DNA of 64,000 nt from Glaciecola sp. (lineage in GTDB: Bacteria; Pseudomonadota; Gammaproteobacteria; Enterobacterales; Alteromonadaceae), in NCBI GenBank assembly GCA_023268935.1, contig JALRKK010000067.1, positions 1 through 64,000 of the forward strand, in the 5' to 3' direction. Below are positions 21,147 through 33,993 of the stretch, one piece after another. Within the stretch, counting starts at the first letter, position 1; the number at the start of each line of letters is the position of its first letter. Below the pieces are notes generated by a model, which saw only the letters and a list, made by a program, of their open reading frames with translations, ran no database searches and was not told the DNA's origin. The position numbers were made by a program, and so were the translations under genes.

Positions 21147-23198
21147 ATGTCGGCTCCCTCTTTATCTCATGCGCAAAAATGGACGAACCGCCAAGGTCTT
21201 CCTGCGTTCAACGCCATCGAACCGAAGGCAATCGTTCAGGTCATTTCAGATGCTATCGCTGCGTGCAAAAGCAATGTGGAACGAGTGGTCGACAAGCAAT
21301 CATCTGACTTTGATGAGATTGTTTTGGCGTTGGACGAAGTTGATACACATTTGAGTAATTTATGGTCGCCTGTTTCGCATATGAATTCTGTAGTTTCAAG
21401 CGATGCATTAAGAGAGGCTCATGATTCGTGTTTACCCCTGCTTTCAGAATACGGAACCTGGTTAGGCCAGCACAAAGGATTGTATGAGTGTTATCAAGCG
21501 ATCGCGAATAGTGACAACTTCGCACAATTAAGCGACGCCCAACGAAAAGTTGTCACCAATGCGATTCAAGGCTTTGAATTATCAGGTGTTGCACTGCCAC
21601 AAGCAGAGCAGACACAATTCGCTAAGATTCAATCAAGACTATCGGAATTATCCAGTACCTTTTCCAATAATGTGCTAGACGCAACCATGGCGTATAGTAA
21701 ACACATCACGGATGAGACTTTGTTAGCGGGTTTACCCGATTCAGCAAAAGCGGCTGCAGCACAAGCGGCATCAGAAAAAGATTTGTCTGGTTGGCTATTT
21801 ACCTTGGATATTCCTAGTTATCTGCCAGTGATGATGTATGCCGATAATGCCGAGTTGCGAGAGGAGCTATATCGCGCCTATGCGACTCGTGCTTCTGAAC
21901 AAGGACCCAATGGTGGTCAATTTGATAACACGGATATTATTGTTGAAACACTCGAGCTACGTCAGAAAAAAGCCGATTTACTTGGGTTTGCAAACTATGC
22001 CGAGCTATCGCTTGCGAAGAAGATGGCGGAAAATCCGATTCAGGTTGTCGACTTTTTACAGGATTTAGCAAACAAGTCTAAACCTCAAGCAGAGGCCGAT
22101 TTAGCTCAAGTACAGGCGTTTGCATTGGAGCATTATGGGAAAGAAACACTCGAGGCTTGGGATATTGCGTATTATTCTGAAAAGCTAAAGCAAGACCAAT
22201 ACGCAATTTCGGATGAAGCGCTGCGTCCGTATTTTCCTGAGACCAAAGTGATTACAGGATTGTTCAAAGTCGTCGAGAAGCTCTATGGTTTAGTTATTTC
22301 TCAACGCAATGATGTCGATGTATGGCATGACGACGTCAAATTTTATGATATTCATGATGCGCAAGGTGAATTACGCGGCAGTTTTTATCTAGACCTGTAT
22401 GCCCGAGCTAAAAAACGCGGTGGCGCATGGATGGACGAATGTCGAGTGCGTCGCAGATGTCAAGACGGTTCACTGCAATATCCAGTGGCGTATCTGACCT
22501 GTAACTTTAGTGGTCCGGTGGATGGCAAGCCTGCGTGCTTTACACATGATGAAGTGGTGACTCTGTTCCATGAATTTGGTCATGGTATTCATCACATGTT
22601 GACCAAAATTGATGTGGCAGGTGTATCTGGAATTAATGGTGTGGCTTGGGATGCGGTGGAACTGCCTAGTCAGTTTTTAGAAAATTGGTGCTGGCAACCT
22701 GAGGCATTACAGTTTTTGTCGGGCCATGTCGAAACCGGAGACGCGCTGCCGCAAGAGCTTCTGGATAAAATGCTCGCCGCCAAAAATTTCCAATCAGCGA
22801 TGCAAATGTTGCGTCAGTTGGAGTTTAGTCTGTTTGATTTTACTTTGCATATGCAAACACAAAAGGTGGATGTGCAAACGTTTATCAACCAAGTACGCGA
22901 TACCGTGAGCGTCCTAAAAGTTCCGGAGTTTAATCGTTTTCAAAACAGTTTTGGGCATATTTTTGCTGGGGGCTATGCGGCGGGATATTACAGCTATAAA
23001 TGGGCGGAGGTTTTATCGGCAGATGCATTTGCGTCATTTGAAGAAAATGGTATTTTCGACCGTCAAACCGGCAGTGCGTTTTTGCATAACATTCTGGAAA
23101 TGGGCGGTTCTAAAGAGCCAATGGAATTGTACGTTGCCTTCAAAGGACGTGAGCCTACTGTAGATGCGCTGTTGCGCCACAGTGGAATTGCCGCCTAA
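21147..23198 (+). CDS. prlC: Oligopeptidase A (M3 metallopeptidase)
   Basis: HEFGHGIHHML zinc motif; YFPETKVITGLFKVVEKLYGL. Confidence 0.93.
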   Translation: MSAPSLSHAQKWTNRQGLPAFNAIEPKAIVQVISDAIAACKSNVERVVDKQSSDFDEIVLALDEVDTHLSNLWSPVSHMNSVVSSDALREAHDSCLPLLSEYGTWLGQHKGLYECYQAIANSDNFAQLSDAQRKVVTNAIQGFELSGVALPQAEQTQFAKIQSRLSELSSTFSNNVLDATMAYSKHITDETLLAGLPDSAKAAAAQAASEKDLSGWLFTLDIPSYLPVMMYADNAELREELYRAYATRASEQGPNGGQFDNTDIIVETLELRQKKADLLGFANYAELSLAKKMAENPIQVVDFLQDLANKSKPQAEADLAQVQAFALEHYGKETLEAWDIAYYSEKLKQDQYAISDEALRPYFPETKVITGLFKVVEKLYGLVISQRNDVDVWHDDVKFYDIHDAQGELRGSFYLDLYARAKKRGGAWMDECRVRRRCQDGSLQYPVAYLTCNFSGPVDGKPACFTHDEVVTLFHEFGHGIHHMLTKIDVAGVSGINGVAWDAVELPSQFLENWCWQPEALQFLSGHVETGDALPQELLDKMLAAKNFQSAMQMLRQLEFSLFDFTLHMQTQKVDVQTFINQVRDTVSVLKVPEFNRFQNSFGHIFAGGYAAGYYSYKWAEVLSADAFASFEENGIFDRQTGSAFLHNILEMGGSKEPMELYVAFKGREPTVDALLRHSGIAA

Positions 23199-23228
23199 AC
23201 TTTGATCAAAGCTGGGATACACAGCGTA

Positions 23229-23266
23229 AAGGTTCTATAGTTAAGCAACGGTAGAACCTTTTTTAT
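23229..23266 (+). terminator. Terminator after prlC
   Basis: AAGGTTCTA...TAGAACCTTTTTTA. Confidence 0.65.
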
Positions 23267-23271
23267 TTGTT

Positions 23272-23967
23272 ATGTCATTAGAATCATACCAGGCCATTTA
23301 TGCTCGAGCTCTCAAACGCAAACGCAGTGAAGCCATCCTTGAAAGTTTACTCAATGAACCCTTGCACACTCGCCAAATCGCCCAAATTGGCGATGACCGA
23401 TTTTTAGCTGAATTCACCAAAAAAGTGTTTCAATCCGGTTTTGTGTGGCGCGTGGTACGCAACAAATGGCCTGATTTTGAAGAAGTTTTTTGGGGCTTTG
23501 AAATTGAGAAAATCCTGATGATGCCAGAGGATATGCTCGAGAAGAAAGCCACCGATCCGAGAATCATCCGCAACTATAGTAAGGTCAAAACGATTAAAGA
23601 AAATGCCCTGATGATCTATGACATCGCCGAACAGCATGGTAGTTTTGGTGAATTCGTCGCGCAATGGCCAAAAAACGATATTGTCGGATTGTGGGATTAT
23701 TTGAAGAAACATGGCAAGCGACTAGGCGGTAATACAGGTCCCTACGCGTTGCGTTTTTTGGGCGTCGATACGTTCTTGCTATCCAAAGACGTCGAAGATT
23801 ACTTCACTCAACATGGCATTATTACGGGTTCAGCTCGTTCAAAACGCAGTTTAACCGCAATCCAAGATGCGTTCTTAACTTGGCAACAACAATCAGGACG
23901 CTCCTTGACTGAGTTAAGCCAATTAGTGGCATATAGTTGTGGAGACAATTATGTGGGTGTGCAATAA
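23272..23967 (+). CDS. DNA-3-methyladenine glycosylase I family protein
   Basis: HhH-GPD-like: GFVWRVVRNKWPDFEEVFWGFE, IRNYSKVKTIKENA, LGGNTGPYALRFLGVDTFLLSKDV. Confidence 0.75.
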   Translation: MSLESYQAIYARALKRKRSEAILESLLNEPLHTRQIAQIGDDRFLAEFTKKVFQSGFVWRVVRNKWPDFEEVFWGFEIEKILMMPEDMLEKKATDPRIIRNYSKVKTIKENALMIYDIAEQHGSFGEFVAQWPKNDIVGLWDYLKKHGKRLGGNTGPYALRFLGVDTFLLSKDVEDYFTQHGIITGSARSKRSLTAIQDAFLTWQQQSGRSLTELSQLVAYSCGDNYVGVQ

Positions 23968-24015
23968 CGTGCTTTTTGATACAATCTCAGCCCTACACAT
24001 TCATAAGGAATTGCT

Positions 24016-24792
24016 ATGAGCCAAGACATGACCACCAACGCCGACGTTACTGATGGGAAAACCCATTTTGGCTATCAAACCGTTGCGGCAGATCAAAAAG
24101 AAGCGATGGTCGCGAAGGTCTTTGACAGTGTTGCGGCCAAGTACGATATCATGAACGATGTGATGTCGCTCGGCATACACCGCTTATGGAAGCGCTATAC
24201 AATTGATATGGCCGGCGCAAGAAAGGGCATGCAGGTCCTTGATTTGGCTGGTGGCACAGGTGATTTGACGGCTAAATTCTCTCGAATTGTGGGGCCAACC
24301 GGAAAAGTCGTATTGTCTGATATCAACCCTTCGATGCTGGAGGTGGGTAAAGATAAGCTTCGCGACCAAGGATTAGTGCAAAACATCGAATACGTTGAAG
24401 CAAATGCCGAGGACTTACCGTTTGCTGATGACCAGTTTGATATCGTGACCATGGCATTTGGTTTGCGCAATGTGACCAATAAAGATAATGCACTCGCATC
24501 AATTTACCGAGTCCTCAAACCAGGTGGTAGGCTGTTAGTGTTGGAGTTTTCTAAACCAACCAATCCTGGATTGGCCAAAGTATACGATGCGTATTCGTTC
24601 CATCTGTTGCCCAAAATGGGAGAGCTCGTAGCGAATGACGCAGAGAGTTATCAATACCTTGCCGAGTCTATTCGGATGCACCCCGATCAAGATACTTTGG
24701 CTCAAATGATGCGTGATGCTGGGTTTGATAGTGTCGATTACACCAACTTGACTGGTGGTATTGTTGCCTTGCATAAAGGGTTCAAATTTTAA
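24016..24792 (+). CDS. ubiE: Ubiquinone/menaquinone biosynthesis C-methyltransferase
   Basis: [57 protein letters not shown]. Confidence 0.97.
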   Translation: MSQDMTTNADVTDGKTHFGYQTVAADQKEAMVAKVFDSVAAKYDIMNDVMSLGIHRLWKRYTIDMAGARKGMQVLDLAGGTGDLTAKFSRIVGPTGKVVLSDINPSMLEVGKDKLRDQGLVQNIEYVEANAEDLPFADDQFDIVTMAFGLRNVTNKDNALASIYRVLKPGGRLLVLEFSKPTNPGLAKVYDAYSFHLLPKMGELVANDAESYQYLAESIRMHPDQDTLAQMMRDAGFDSVDYTNLTGGIVALHKGFKF

Positions 24793-25427
24793 TGCTATGG
24801 CGTCAATTTTTGGCTGAATGTTTGAGTCTTGGCACGAACCATGTTCTCAATCTTGAACCAGATCAACGCAAGGCCTTTGCCTCATTATCAGGACACTCAT
24901 TACAGATTGTGTTGTTGCCTATCGAGTTCCCAATCGCCTTATATTTTAGTGATAAAGCGATTGATGTTCAGTTGCCACCGGAGCCATTAGTTGATGATGC
25001 TCTGGATTGTACTGTAAAAGTAGCTTTAAGTGCCTTAGATAAAATTCGAGATACCAGTCAGTTAACGGCATTAATAAAAGCCGATAAACTGGATATTCAA
25101 GGTGACTTAGGGATACTGCAAAAACTCAATACGGCGATGCAACAGTTGTCTTTGAATTGGGAAAGCGTGTTAATACCCGTGTTTGGTGAGACATTAACTT
25201 CGCAACTACTCAACTTTCATGAAGCCCGATTAGCTGAATTTACACAGCACGTTGAAGCGGTTCAAATCACCTTAGCAGAAGGGCTTATCGAAGAAAAAAA
25301 ACTCATTGCTCCAGCAATATTTGTTGCTGATTTTTGTGATGAGGTCAGTCAGATCCGCATTGATACCGACCGCTTGCAGGCGCGTATCACCCGCTTAGAA
25401 CAACAACGGAAGACCAATGGCGAGTAA
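24792..25427 (+). CDS. ubiJ: Ubiquinone biosynthesis accessory factor UbiJ (SCP2 domain)
   Basis: Between ubiE and ubiB; SCP2-like ([29 protein letters not shown]). Confidence 0.9.
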   Translation: MLWRQFLAECLSLGTNHVLNLEPDQRKAFASLSGHSLQIVLLPIEFPIALYFSDKAIDVQLPPEPLVDDALDCTVKVALSALDKIRDTSQLTALIKADKLDIQGDLGILQKLNTAMQQLSLNWESVLIPVFGETLTSQLLNFHEARLAEFTQHVEAVQITLAEGLIEEKKLIAPAIFVADFCDEVSQIRIDTDRLQARITRLEQQRKTNGE

Positions 25428-27060
25428 ACGTTTTTATCAAATCACCAAAGTCATTTTGCAATACGGTTTGGATGATTTAATTCCTGCCCATTGGATCCCT
25501 TGGTATGCGAAGATCGGCCGTCACAGCATTTTTTGGTTACGCAACCGCCACAAACAGCGCAGTCGTGGAGAACGGTTGCGGCTCGCACTTGAATCTCTAG
25601 GCCCTGTGTTCATAAAGTTCGGGCAAATGTTGTCCACAAGACGCGATTTGATTCCGTTAGACATCGCCGATGAACTGGCGATTTTGCAAGACAACGTGTT
25701 GCCGTTTGATGGCGAAATAGCCTTACAGTCTGTGCTAAAAGAATTAAAACTAAACCGTGTAGATGAACTGTTTAGCGAGTTTTCAATTACACCAATGGCT
25801 TCCGCTTCTATTGCTCAGGTTCACGGCGCCAAACTGAAAGCTTGTGGTACCGATGTGGTGGTCAAAGTCATTCGTCCTAATATCGCTCCTATTATTGAAT
25901 CGGACGTGGAATTATTGCGTGCGATTGCTGCGGTGGTACAAAAGTGGTTACCAGATGGCAAGCGCATGCGACCGGTTGAGGTCGTTGAAGAATACCAAAA
26001 AACCATTTTTGATGAGCTTGACTTGGTGCGCGAGGCGACCAATGGCATGCACATCAAACACAACTTCAAAGATTCACACTCTTTGTATGTACCGCATTTT
26101 TATACTGATTATTGCACGCAAAATGTCATTGTTATGGAACGCATCTATGGCACACCGGTTGCGGATGTTGACTCGCTGTTAGAGCAGGGAGTCAATATGA
26201 AACTTCTTGCTGAGCGGGGGGTTGAGGTGTTTTTCACTCAAGTCTTTCGCGATAGTTTCTTCCATGCGGATATGCACCCCGGGAATATTTTTGTTGGCTT
26301 AGACCGTCCACATGATCCGTATTACATTGGCATTGATTATGGCATTGTGGGCACGTTAAACGCACAAGATAAACACTACTTGGCCGCTAATTTTATTGCA
26401 TTTTTTAATCGAGATTATCGCAAAGTGGCCGAACTTCACGTCGATTCGGGGTGGGTGCCAAGCGATACGAATGTGGATGATTTAGAGGTTGCAATCCGTG
26501 CGGTGTGCGACCCCATTTTCCAAAAGCCACTCAACGAAATCTCATTTGGTCATGTACTGTTACAGTTATTTAACACTGCGCGACGCTTTAATATGCAGGT
26601 GCAACCGCAACTGGTGTTACTGCAAAAAACCTTGTTGTACGTGGAAGGGCTTGGGCGACTGTTGTATCCACAACTCGATTTGTGGGCGACCGCTAAACCG
26701 TTTTTAGAAAACTGGATGAATGAGCAAATTGGCTTTAAAGCATTCTTCTCCAAAGTTCAGCAAAATGCGCCTTACTGGGTTGAAAAATTCCCGACGATGC
26801 CCGATTTGTTTTTTAATACTTTACAGCAACTCAAAGGCCTTCCAGAACGTGAGGAGAAACTGTTCCTCAAACAGCGCAGGCAACAGCGTGAATACCAAAA
26901 ATCGACATTGTATGGGATGTTAGGTTCAACGTCTTTTGTTTTGGCATTATTATTGTTTATTAATGATAAGTCTTGGTTTTACGATGCCAGTGCGGTCGTT
27001 GTTGGGGTGTTATTTTGGCTAAAAGCTGCAGTGAAAACCCGATTTTTGGATGATGATTAG
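25417..27060 (+). CDS. ubiB: Ubiquinone biosynthesis kinase-like protein
   Basis: [53 protein letters not shown]. Confidence 0.97.
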   Translation: MASKRFYQITKVILQYGLDDLIPAHWIPWYAKIGRHSIFWLRNRHKQRSRGERLRLALESLGPVFIKFGQMLSTRRDLIPLDIADELAILQDNVLPFDGEIALQSVLKELKLNRVDELFSEFSITPMASASIAQVHGAKLKACGTDVVVKVIRPNIAPIIESDVELLRAIAAVVQKWLPDGKRMRPVEVVEEYQKTIFDELDLVREATNGMHIKHNFKDSHSLYVPHFYTDYCTQNVIVMERIYGTPVADVDSLLEQGVNMKLLAERGVEVFFTQVFRDSFFHADMHPGNIFVGLDRPHDPYYIGIDYGIVGTLNAQDKHYLAANFIAFFNRDYRKVAELHVDSGWVPSDTNVDDLEVAIRAVCDPIFQKPLNEISFGHVLLQLFNTARRFNMQVQPQLVLLQKTLLYVEGLGRLLYPQLDLWATAKPFLENWMNEQIGFKAFFSKVQQNAPYWVEKFPTMPDLFFNTLQQLKGLPEREEKLFLKQRRQQREYQKSTLYGMLGSTSFVLALLLFINDKSWFYDASAVVVGVLFWLKAAVKTRFLDDD

Positions 27061-27063
27061 GGT

Positions 27064-28080
27064 TTAGAACTGGAAATTAGCATTGTCGCCAAAGAACCCC
27101 TCAAAGCGCAATGCTAGGCCATAAGAGCGACGAAAGTCTTCTTTTTTTAACCAGAGTACAAACGGCTCAATTTCAAAAAATAACCAAGGGCGCAGCGGAT
27201 TACTGCGCAGTTTCGCGCTCATATAGATATGCTCAGTATGCATGTTTGGCCTAGAGAAACCCTGGGCATAAGCATTCAGTACAAATGTCGATTGAGCCGA
27301 CAAGCGATAGTATCGCTGAGCTTCAATGTTCCACTTGAACCGATTGGTCTTATCTTCAAAATACCAGCGATGACTAAATCGGTCTAACTTAGTACCAGTG
27401 CGTTCTAACAACAATGAAGCGCCGGCTTCTGCACCCCAACCATCTCGGTTATAGTAATAGACTCGACCTTCATATAAGAGGTGTATTTTTGGTGAAAAAC
27501 GATGGTGGTCTTGGTATGTGCTGCGGGCAAATACTTGGTCACGTCGCCCAAAACCGACGCGATAGCTGATTTTGTCATTGCGTGGACTAAAGAATCTTAA
27601 TGCGAGAGTGGTGTTATCTTTTTGAGTTTGCAGTTCTCGACTAACATTCAGTGCGTCATCTAGGTAATTATCCTCATCATCACTGAGTAACACATCCACT
27701 TTATGCGTCAATGATGGCAGTCGCAATCCTATTTTGAATCTCGGTTCGATATTGCTCCAATCTCCGCTACGTGGCTCCCAGCCTAAGCGTACCTTACCGA
27801 AGGCACTTGCCTTATCACTGGGTAAGTCAGTTTGAGAAAACCAGGCATCTAACGTCTGAGCTTGTAAATGAAAGGTGTGGGTAATATTCCGTTGCCATTC
27901 GTCAAACCATTGTTCATCGGTGTTCGATAAGTGGGTGAAAGGCGCTTCTGTGGGGGTAGACTTGGATCGACTCTCATGTGCCCATGCAGAGTTAAAAACA
28001 ACACCAAATACGCAATACGCCAGCACACTGATGCAGCGTAAAAGCTTCATTGAGGTAAGACATGTTTTGCAACGATTCAT
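27064..28080 (-). CDS. Predicted exported, possibly outer-membrane beta-barrel protein of unknown function
   Basis: Hydrophobic N-terminus ending ...NSAWAHE; alternating aromatic/polar strands; C-terminal ...DNANFQF with terminal Phe. Confidence 0.6.
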   Translation of the reverse strand: MNRCKTCLTSMKLLRCISVLAYCVFGVVFNSAWAHESRSKSTPTEAPFTHLSNTDEQWFDEWQRNITHTFHLQAQTLDAWFSQTDLPSDKASAFGKVRLGWEPRSGDWSNIEPRFKIGLRLPSLTHKVDVLLSDDEDNYLDDALNVSRELQTQKDNTTLALRFFSPRNDKISYRVGFGRRDQVFARSTYQDHHRFSPKIHLLYEGRVYYYNRDGWGAEAGASLLLERTGTKLDRFSHRWYFEDKTNRFKWNIEAQRYYRLSAQSTFVLNAYAQGFSRPNMHTEHIYMSAKLRSNPLRPWLFFEIEPFVLWLKKEDFRRSYGLALRFEGFFGDNANFQF

Positions 28081-28189
28081 ATTAATACTATATCAGTCGT
28101 AACAATTGAAACATAATGTTTATTTCACATGAAATCTACCGATAACTCACATATAATCAGAGCAATTCAATTGTTTAGAGGGATCCGAC

Positions 28190-28417
28190 ATGGGCGGAAT
28201 TAGCATATGGCAGTTACTGATCATCGCATTAATTGTGATTTTGTTATTTGGAAGCAAAAAGCTAAGAGGCTTAGGCGGTGACCTTGGTGACGCTGTGAAA
28301 GGTTTCAAAAAAGCGGTCAATGAAGACAATAATGATGCTGACTTCACGCCAGAACAGCTCGAAGCGCAACAAAAACAACAAGCAGAAACAACCAAGAAAA
28401 CTGAGCAAAAAGACTAG
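28190..28417 (+). CDS. tatA: Sec-independent translocase TatA
   Basis: [42 protein letters not shown]. Confidence 0.97.
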   Translation: MGGISIWQLLIIALIVILLFGSKKLRGLGGDLGDAVKGFKKAVNEDNNDADFTPEQLEAQQKQQAETTKKTEQKD

Positions 28418-28758
28418 TGTTTGATATTGGTTTTTGGGAACTTCTTGTCATAGGTATTATGGCGCTGTTGGTTTTAGGCCCACAGCGTTTACCTGGTGCC
28501 ATCCGCAGTACGTTAGGGACGGTGCGAAAAGTCAAACAAGCAGCATCAGGATTTAAATCTGAAATGGAAGAACAATTACGGATCCATGAATTGCACGAAA
28601 ACCTGCGCAAAGCTGAAGAACAAAGCTTCAAAAACCTCGATCCAGAACTACAAAAAAGTGTTGATGAACTCAAAGCCGCGGCTCAATCTGTACAACAACC
28701 TTACAAATCTTCTACGGTAAACCCTCGCGAGCCCAAACAAGATGACAGAAAGCAATAA
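28417..28758 (+). CDS. tatB: Sec-independent translocase TatB
   Basis: FDIGFWELLVIGIMALLVLGPQRLPGAIRS; GTG start overlapping the tatA stop by 1 nt. Confidence 0.95.
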   Translation: MFDIGFWELLVIGIMALLVLGPQRLPGAIRSTLGTVRKVKQAASGFKSEMEEQLRIHELHENLRKAEEQSFKNLDPELQKSVDELKAAAQSVQQPYKSSTVNPREPKQDDRKQ

Positions 28759-29485
28759 CCTCATCGCCCATCTGATTGAACTCAGATCGCGCATTTTGAA
28801 AATGCTACTGAGTGTTTTAGTGGTTTTTCTGGCTCTGGCGTATTTTGCGCAAGACATCTATCACTGGCTCGCCAGTCCTTTACTTGCGGTTATGCCAGAA
28901 GGCAGCAATATGATTGCCACCGATGTGGCATCACCTTTTTTTGCACCGTTTAAACTGACTATTGTAGTGAGTTTTTTTATTGCAATCCCATATATTCTTT
29001 ACCAGTTATGGGCGTTTATTGCACCGGGACTTTACCGTAACGAAAAGCGACTCGTCGCACCTTTACTGCTTACCTCCACACTTTTATTTTATGGCGGAAT
29101 GGCTTTCGCATACTATGTTGTATTTCCTTTGGCCTTTGCCTTTTTTAGTTCAGTGGCACCGGAAGGTGTCGTCATTAGCACCGATATCAGTAGTTATCTT
29201 AACTTTGTTCTCAAAATTTTGTTTGCGTTTGGTGTGTCGTTTGAAATCCCAATTGTGATTATTGTCATGCTGTGGACCGGCGCTACAACATCGGAAAATC
29301 TTCGAGCCAAACGTGCCTATGTGATTGTAGGTGCATTTGTGATCGGTATGTTGATGACGCCACCGGATGTTATTTCGCAAACTTTATTGGCCGTACCCAT
29401 GTGGTTACTCTATGAATTAGGCATTATTGTTGGTAGCATCTATACTCGAAAGGCGTCAGATACAAGCGACACCCAAGACGCTTGA
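28742..29485 (+). CDS. tatC: Sec-independent translocase TatC
   Basis: LIAHLIELRSRILK; AFIAPGLYRNEKR; FGVSFEIPIV. Confidence 0.97.
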   Translation: MTESNNLIAHLIELRSRILKMLLSVLVVFLALAYFAQDIYHWLASPLLAVMPEGSNMIATDVASPFFAPFKLTIVVSFFIAIPYILYQLWAFIAPGLYRNEKRLVAPLLLTSTLLFYGGMAFAYYVVFPLAFAFFSSVAPEGVVISTDISSYLNFVLKILFAFGVSFEIPIVIIVMLWTGATTSENLRAKRAYVIVGAFVIGMLMTPPDVISQTLLAVPMWLLYELGIIVGSIYTRKASDTSDTQDA

Positions 29486-29536
29486 GATACGATAATAATA
29501 ACATTTTCAGACTAGAAAAAAGTGAAAGAGCAGCTT

Positions 29537-30097
29537 ATGTTACGCAAACCAATTATTCTAATGACCATTGCATGGTCAACTCTTGTTTTACCACAATCAG
29601 TTTATGCTGACCAATCCGTTGCGGAAGCAGTAAAACAATGCGCACAAACCCAAAATAGCTTACAACGATTAGTATGTTTTGATGGAATTGCTTCGCGTCT
29701 ACAAGATTATTCAGATGACGTTCTGCCACGAGCTCGAGTAACGCCCAGTGCCCCTGCTAATTTAGCAACCCAAGCACCACCTGCGACCTCAGCAATGCCA
29801 ACAAGCCCTGCAAATACAGCGGATTTACCGTTTGAACCAAATAATAGAGTGGAGGATTTTGGTCGCGTCGAAATCGTCAAAGACACTTTGTTAGCCTCAG
29901 TCGCTGCGTTGACATACGATCGTAACGATTATTTTACAGTAACACTCAATAACGGCCAAATGTGGCGCCAAACCGAAGTCAGTCGGATTAAAATCGAAGT
30001 GGGTGACCGCATTGAAATCGAAGAAGGAGTCTTTGGCAGTTTTATTTTAACTTCTGAGGCTTCGAACCGGACGGCAAGAGTCAAGCGAGTTAAATAG
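29537..30097 (+). CDS. Exported hypothetical protein
   Basis: Signal peptide (MLRKPIILMTIAWSTLVLPQSVYADQ), C-terminal VTLNNGQMWRQTEVSRIKIEVGDRIEIEEGVFGSFIL...RVKRVK. Confidence 0.65.
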   Translation: MLRKPIILMTIAWSTLVLPQSVYADQSVAEAVKQCAQTQNSLQRLVCFDGIASRLQDYSDDVLPRARVTPSAPANLATQAPPATSAMPTSPANTADLPFEPNNRVEDFGRVEIVKDTLLASVAALTYDRNDYFTVTLNNGQMWRQTEVSRIKIEVGDRIEIEEGVFGSFILTSEASNRTARVKRVK

Positions 30098-31102
<1,005 letters not shown>

Positions 31103-31107
31103 GGTTA

Positions 31108-32652
31108 TTACACCGCTGCGATTTCAATGCTTTCAATAGTCAAATGCCATTTCGCTTTGTGTTGTAACCAAGCTTCGTTAGCTAGTTCAGCTTGCACAAG
31201 TTTGTTGTTGTTTAACCACATTTGGTCAATCTGAATGGTCCAGCTATCGTCTTGTATGGCCAATCTGATGTTGGCATCGTGGAGTAAACTCGGGGCATGG
31301 TTGCGTTTTATATGTAATATGGTCGCAAGCCGTAAGATTCTGATCATTGCCAATATGTCTTTACTCAAACTCGCCGGAAAACCATCGCTACAGACAAGGT
31401 TAACATCGCCTTTGTGATTGCCAATGATTGCGGCGATGCATTCTTTTTGTAACTTGGTGAATCCGGCTAATTCATGGTGCATTAAGATATATTGAGCATG
31501 CACTTGTTGGTTTTTATAGCCGATGTGCAGGCCAATCTCATGTAACATGGCAGCGGTATACAACAAGGTTCGGCTGTCGAGGGAGCAGATATTACTTTGT
31601 TCACAAAACTGTTGATATAAGCCAAGGGCGGTATGAGTAACTTGTTGTGCTTGTAATGGTTGAATATGAAATTGTTTGACGCAACGTGTTATGGTTTGAT
31701 TGCGGCGATCATCTAAAGGTTGGTCTTCGAGCATTCCGTAAATCAGCCCTTCTCGAAGAGCCCCACCTGCTAGATTCATTGAGTCAATATCCAAGCTTTC
31801 AAATAAGGCGATCAAAATGGCTAGGCCACTGGGAAAAATAGCTTGTCTTGACTCAGCTAAACCGGTAATTTCTAGCTCATCTAGATGGTTATATGCTGTA
31901 CACTGACGCCTTAGTTCATCTAAATAGCTAAGGCGAATTGCATCTTTATTGCCTTGTCCTTGTAATATCTCGACGATGGCTTGTGGAGTACCAGATGCCC
32001 CTAAACACAAGTCAAAATCAAAACATTTAAAGGATGCTAGATGTGGCTGAAGGATTTTTTTTGCTGAATCGATAGCTTGTGTGAACGCCTTAGCACTGAT
32101 TTCACCATGAGCAAAATAACGTTCAGTGAAAGTGACACAACCCATGTCGAAGCTGTGTAAATGAATGGGAACCGTATCTCGGCCAAGGATCACCTCAGTA
32201 CTTGCTCCACCAATATCAATGACCAAAGTGTTACCCTTGGTCGCAGAGGTAAATGCTACCCCGCGATAGATTTCTTCAGCCTCTTCAAGCCCAGAGATAA
32301 CGTTGATTTTGTGTTCGAGGATCTGCTCAGCTTGAACCACAAACTGTTGTGCATTATTAGCCAAACGCAAGGTGGCGGTTGCGACGATTTTTATGTTTTG
32401 CGCAGGAATGTCTTTTAAGCGGTCTGCAAAGGTATATAAACAGTTCCATCCGCGTTGCATAGACTCTTCTGACAACATATTCTGGGCATTGAGCCCTGCA
32501 GCGAGTTGGACTTTTTGTTTTACTTTGGAAACGATTTGCACATTGCCGTTTACCACGTGGACCACCACAAGATGAAAGCTATTCGAACCCATATCAACGG
32601 CTGCGAAGTATTCACCTTGAGGTTGTAATGTGGTCAAATCTTGATGTCGCAT
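31108..32652 (-). CDS. Ppx/GppA family phosphatase
   Basis: FAAVDMGSNSFHLVVV, VIDIGGASTEVI, LAGGALREGLIYGML; next to rhlB as gppA is in E. coli; start taken at MRHQDLTTLQ. Confidence 0.9.
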   Translation of the reverse strand: MRHQDLTTLQPQGEYFAAVDMGSNSFHLVVVHVVNGNVQIVSKVKQKVQLAAGLNAQNMLSEESMQRGWNCLYTFADRLKDIPAQNIKIVATATLRLANNAQQFVVQAEQILEHKINVISGLEEAEEIYRGVAFTSATKGNTLVIDIGGASTEVILGRDTVPIHLHSFDMGCVTFTERYFAHGEISAKAFTQAIDSAKKILQPHLASFKCFDFDLCLGASGTPQAIVEILQGQGNKDAIRLSYLDELRRQCTAYNHLDELEITGLAESRQAIFPSGLAILIALFESLDIDSMNLAGGALREGLIYGMLEDQPLDDRRNQTITRCVKQFHIQPLQAQQVTHTALGLYQQFCEQSNICSLDSRTLLYTAAMLHEIGLHIGYKNQQVHAQYILMHHELAGFTKLQKECIAAIIGNHKGDVNLVCSDGFPASLSKDILAMIRILRLATILHIKRNHAPSLLHDANIRLAIQDDSWTIQIDQMWLNNNKLVQAELANEAWLQHKAKWHLTIESIEIAAV

Positions 32653-32677
32653 AAGCTTTTTTTTATTTTTTGAAGGG

Positions 32678-33916
32678 TTATTTGTTAGCCCTTGGTTTGC
32701 GATGATTTGGCTTTCCATGTCGCTTCCTTGTGGTTGGTTTGGGTGCTTTTATGTCCGTTAAAAGCATTTCAGCATCATATTCACTAACTGGTATTTGGTG
32801 CTCAATATACTCCTCTATTGCGGGTAAATTCAAGGCGTATTTTTCACAGGCAAAACTAATGGCGTGTCCAGTCTCTCCAGCACGACCTGTACGACCAATG
32901 CGATGCACGTAATCTTCCGCATCATCAGGTAAATCATAGTTAAAGACATGGGACACTTTGTCTATATGAAGTCCACGTGCCGCAACATCGGTGGCGACTA
33001 AAAAGTCCAAATGCCCTTGAGTAAATTGTTGCAGTATTTGTAAGCGTTTCTTTTGCGGCACATCACCACTAAGCAAACCTACTCTGTGCCCATCTGCTTT
33101 GAGCCAAGCGGTGACATTTTCACACTCGTGTTTGGTGTTGGCAAAGACGACAGCACGATCTGGCCATTCATCTTCGATCAACGTCAACAGCAAGCGCATT
33201 TTGTCCTGGCCTGACGGATAGAACAACTCTTCTTGAATACGTTCACCGGTTTTTTGTTCTGGTGCAATTTCAACATGAGTGGGGGTGTTCATATGCTCAT
33301 ATGCGAGCTCTTGAACACGAAAACTTAAGGTTGCTGAAAACAACATACTCAAGCGTTGAGAGGGGTTTGGCATACGGCGAAACAAAAAGCGAATATCTTT
33401 AATAAAGCCCAGGTCGAACATACGATCTGCTTCATCGAGAACGGCAACTTCGATATGCTCTAAACTGAAAGCCCCTTGCTTGTAAAAATCGATAATCCGA
33501 CCAGTCGTCCCAATAATGATATCAACACCGTTTTGTAATTGTTGACGTTGATTTTCGTATCCTTCGCCACCATATATTAAGCCACAAGATAAGCTAGTTT
33601 CTTGGCTAAGCACTTTAGCATCATTGTGTATTTGGACGGCTAACTCACGAGTTGGAGCCATGATGATTGCTCTAGGCTTGCCATGAGTTGTCTCTTTTTC
33701 GAGCAATTTATGGTAGGTTGCGACTAAAAAAGCAATGGTTTTGCCCGTTCCTGTTTGTGCTTGACCTGCAACGTCATTGCCTGCTAACAACGGGGGCAGT
33801 GCCATCGCCTGAATCGGTGTACAGTGTTCAAAATTAGCTTTATTTAAAGCACTTTGTACCTTAGTATTGATTGGTAAATCTTGAAATCGAGTATCTGTTA
33901 AGTGAGTTTTTTGCAT
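32678..33916 (-). CDS. rhlB: DEAD-box ATP-dependent RNA helicase RhlB
   Basis: [48 protein letters not shown]; divergent from trxA-rho. Confidence 0.92.
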   Translation of the reverse strand: MQKTHLTDTRFQDLPINTKVQSALNKANFEHCTPIQAMALPPLLAGNDVAGQAQTGTGKTIAFLVATYHKLLEKETTHGKPRAIIMAPTRELAVQIHNDAKVLSQETSLSCGLIYGGEGYENQRQQLQNGVDIIIGTTGRIIDFYKQGAFSLEHIEVAVLDEADRMFDLGFIKDIRFLFRRMPNPSQRLSMLFSATLSFRVQELAYEHMNTPTHVEIAPEQKTGERIQEELFYPSGQDKMRLLLTLIEDEWPDRAVVFANTKHECENVTAWLKADGHRVGLLSGDVPQKKRLQILQQFTQGHLDFLVATDVAARGLHIDKVSHVFNYDLPDDAEDYVHRIGRTGRAGETGHAISFACEKYALNLPAIEEYIEHQIPVSEYDAEMLLTDIKAPKPTTRKRHGKPNHRKPRANK

Positions 33917-33993
33917 AATTTATTATGTTTTTGACCTTGCATTATAATCAGATTCTTATAAAACTATGGTGAACAATTATTAGTTCATCTACA

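Noticed and set aside
32652-32718. Apparent overlap of the ppx/gppA ORF with rhlB
   Set aside because: The conserved protein begins at MRHQDLTTLQPQGEYFAAVDMGSNSF (32652), which removes the overlap.
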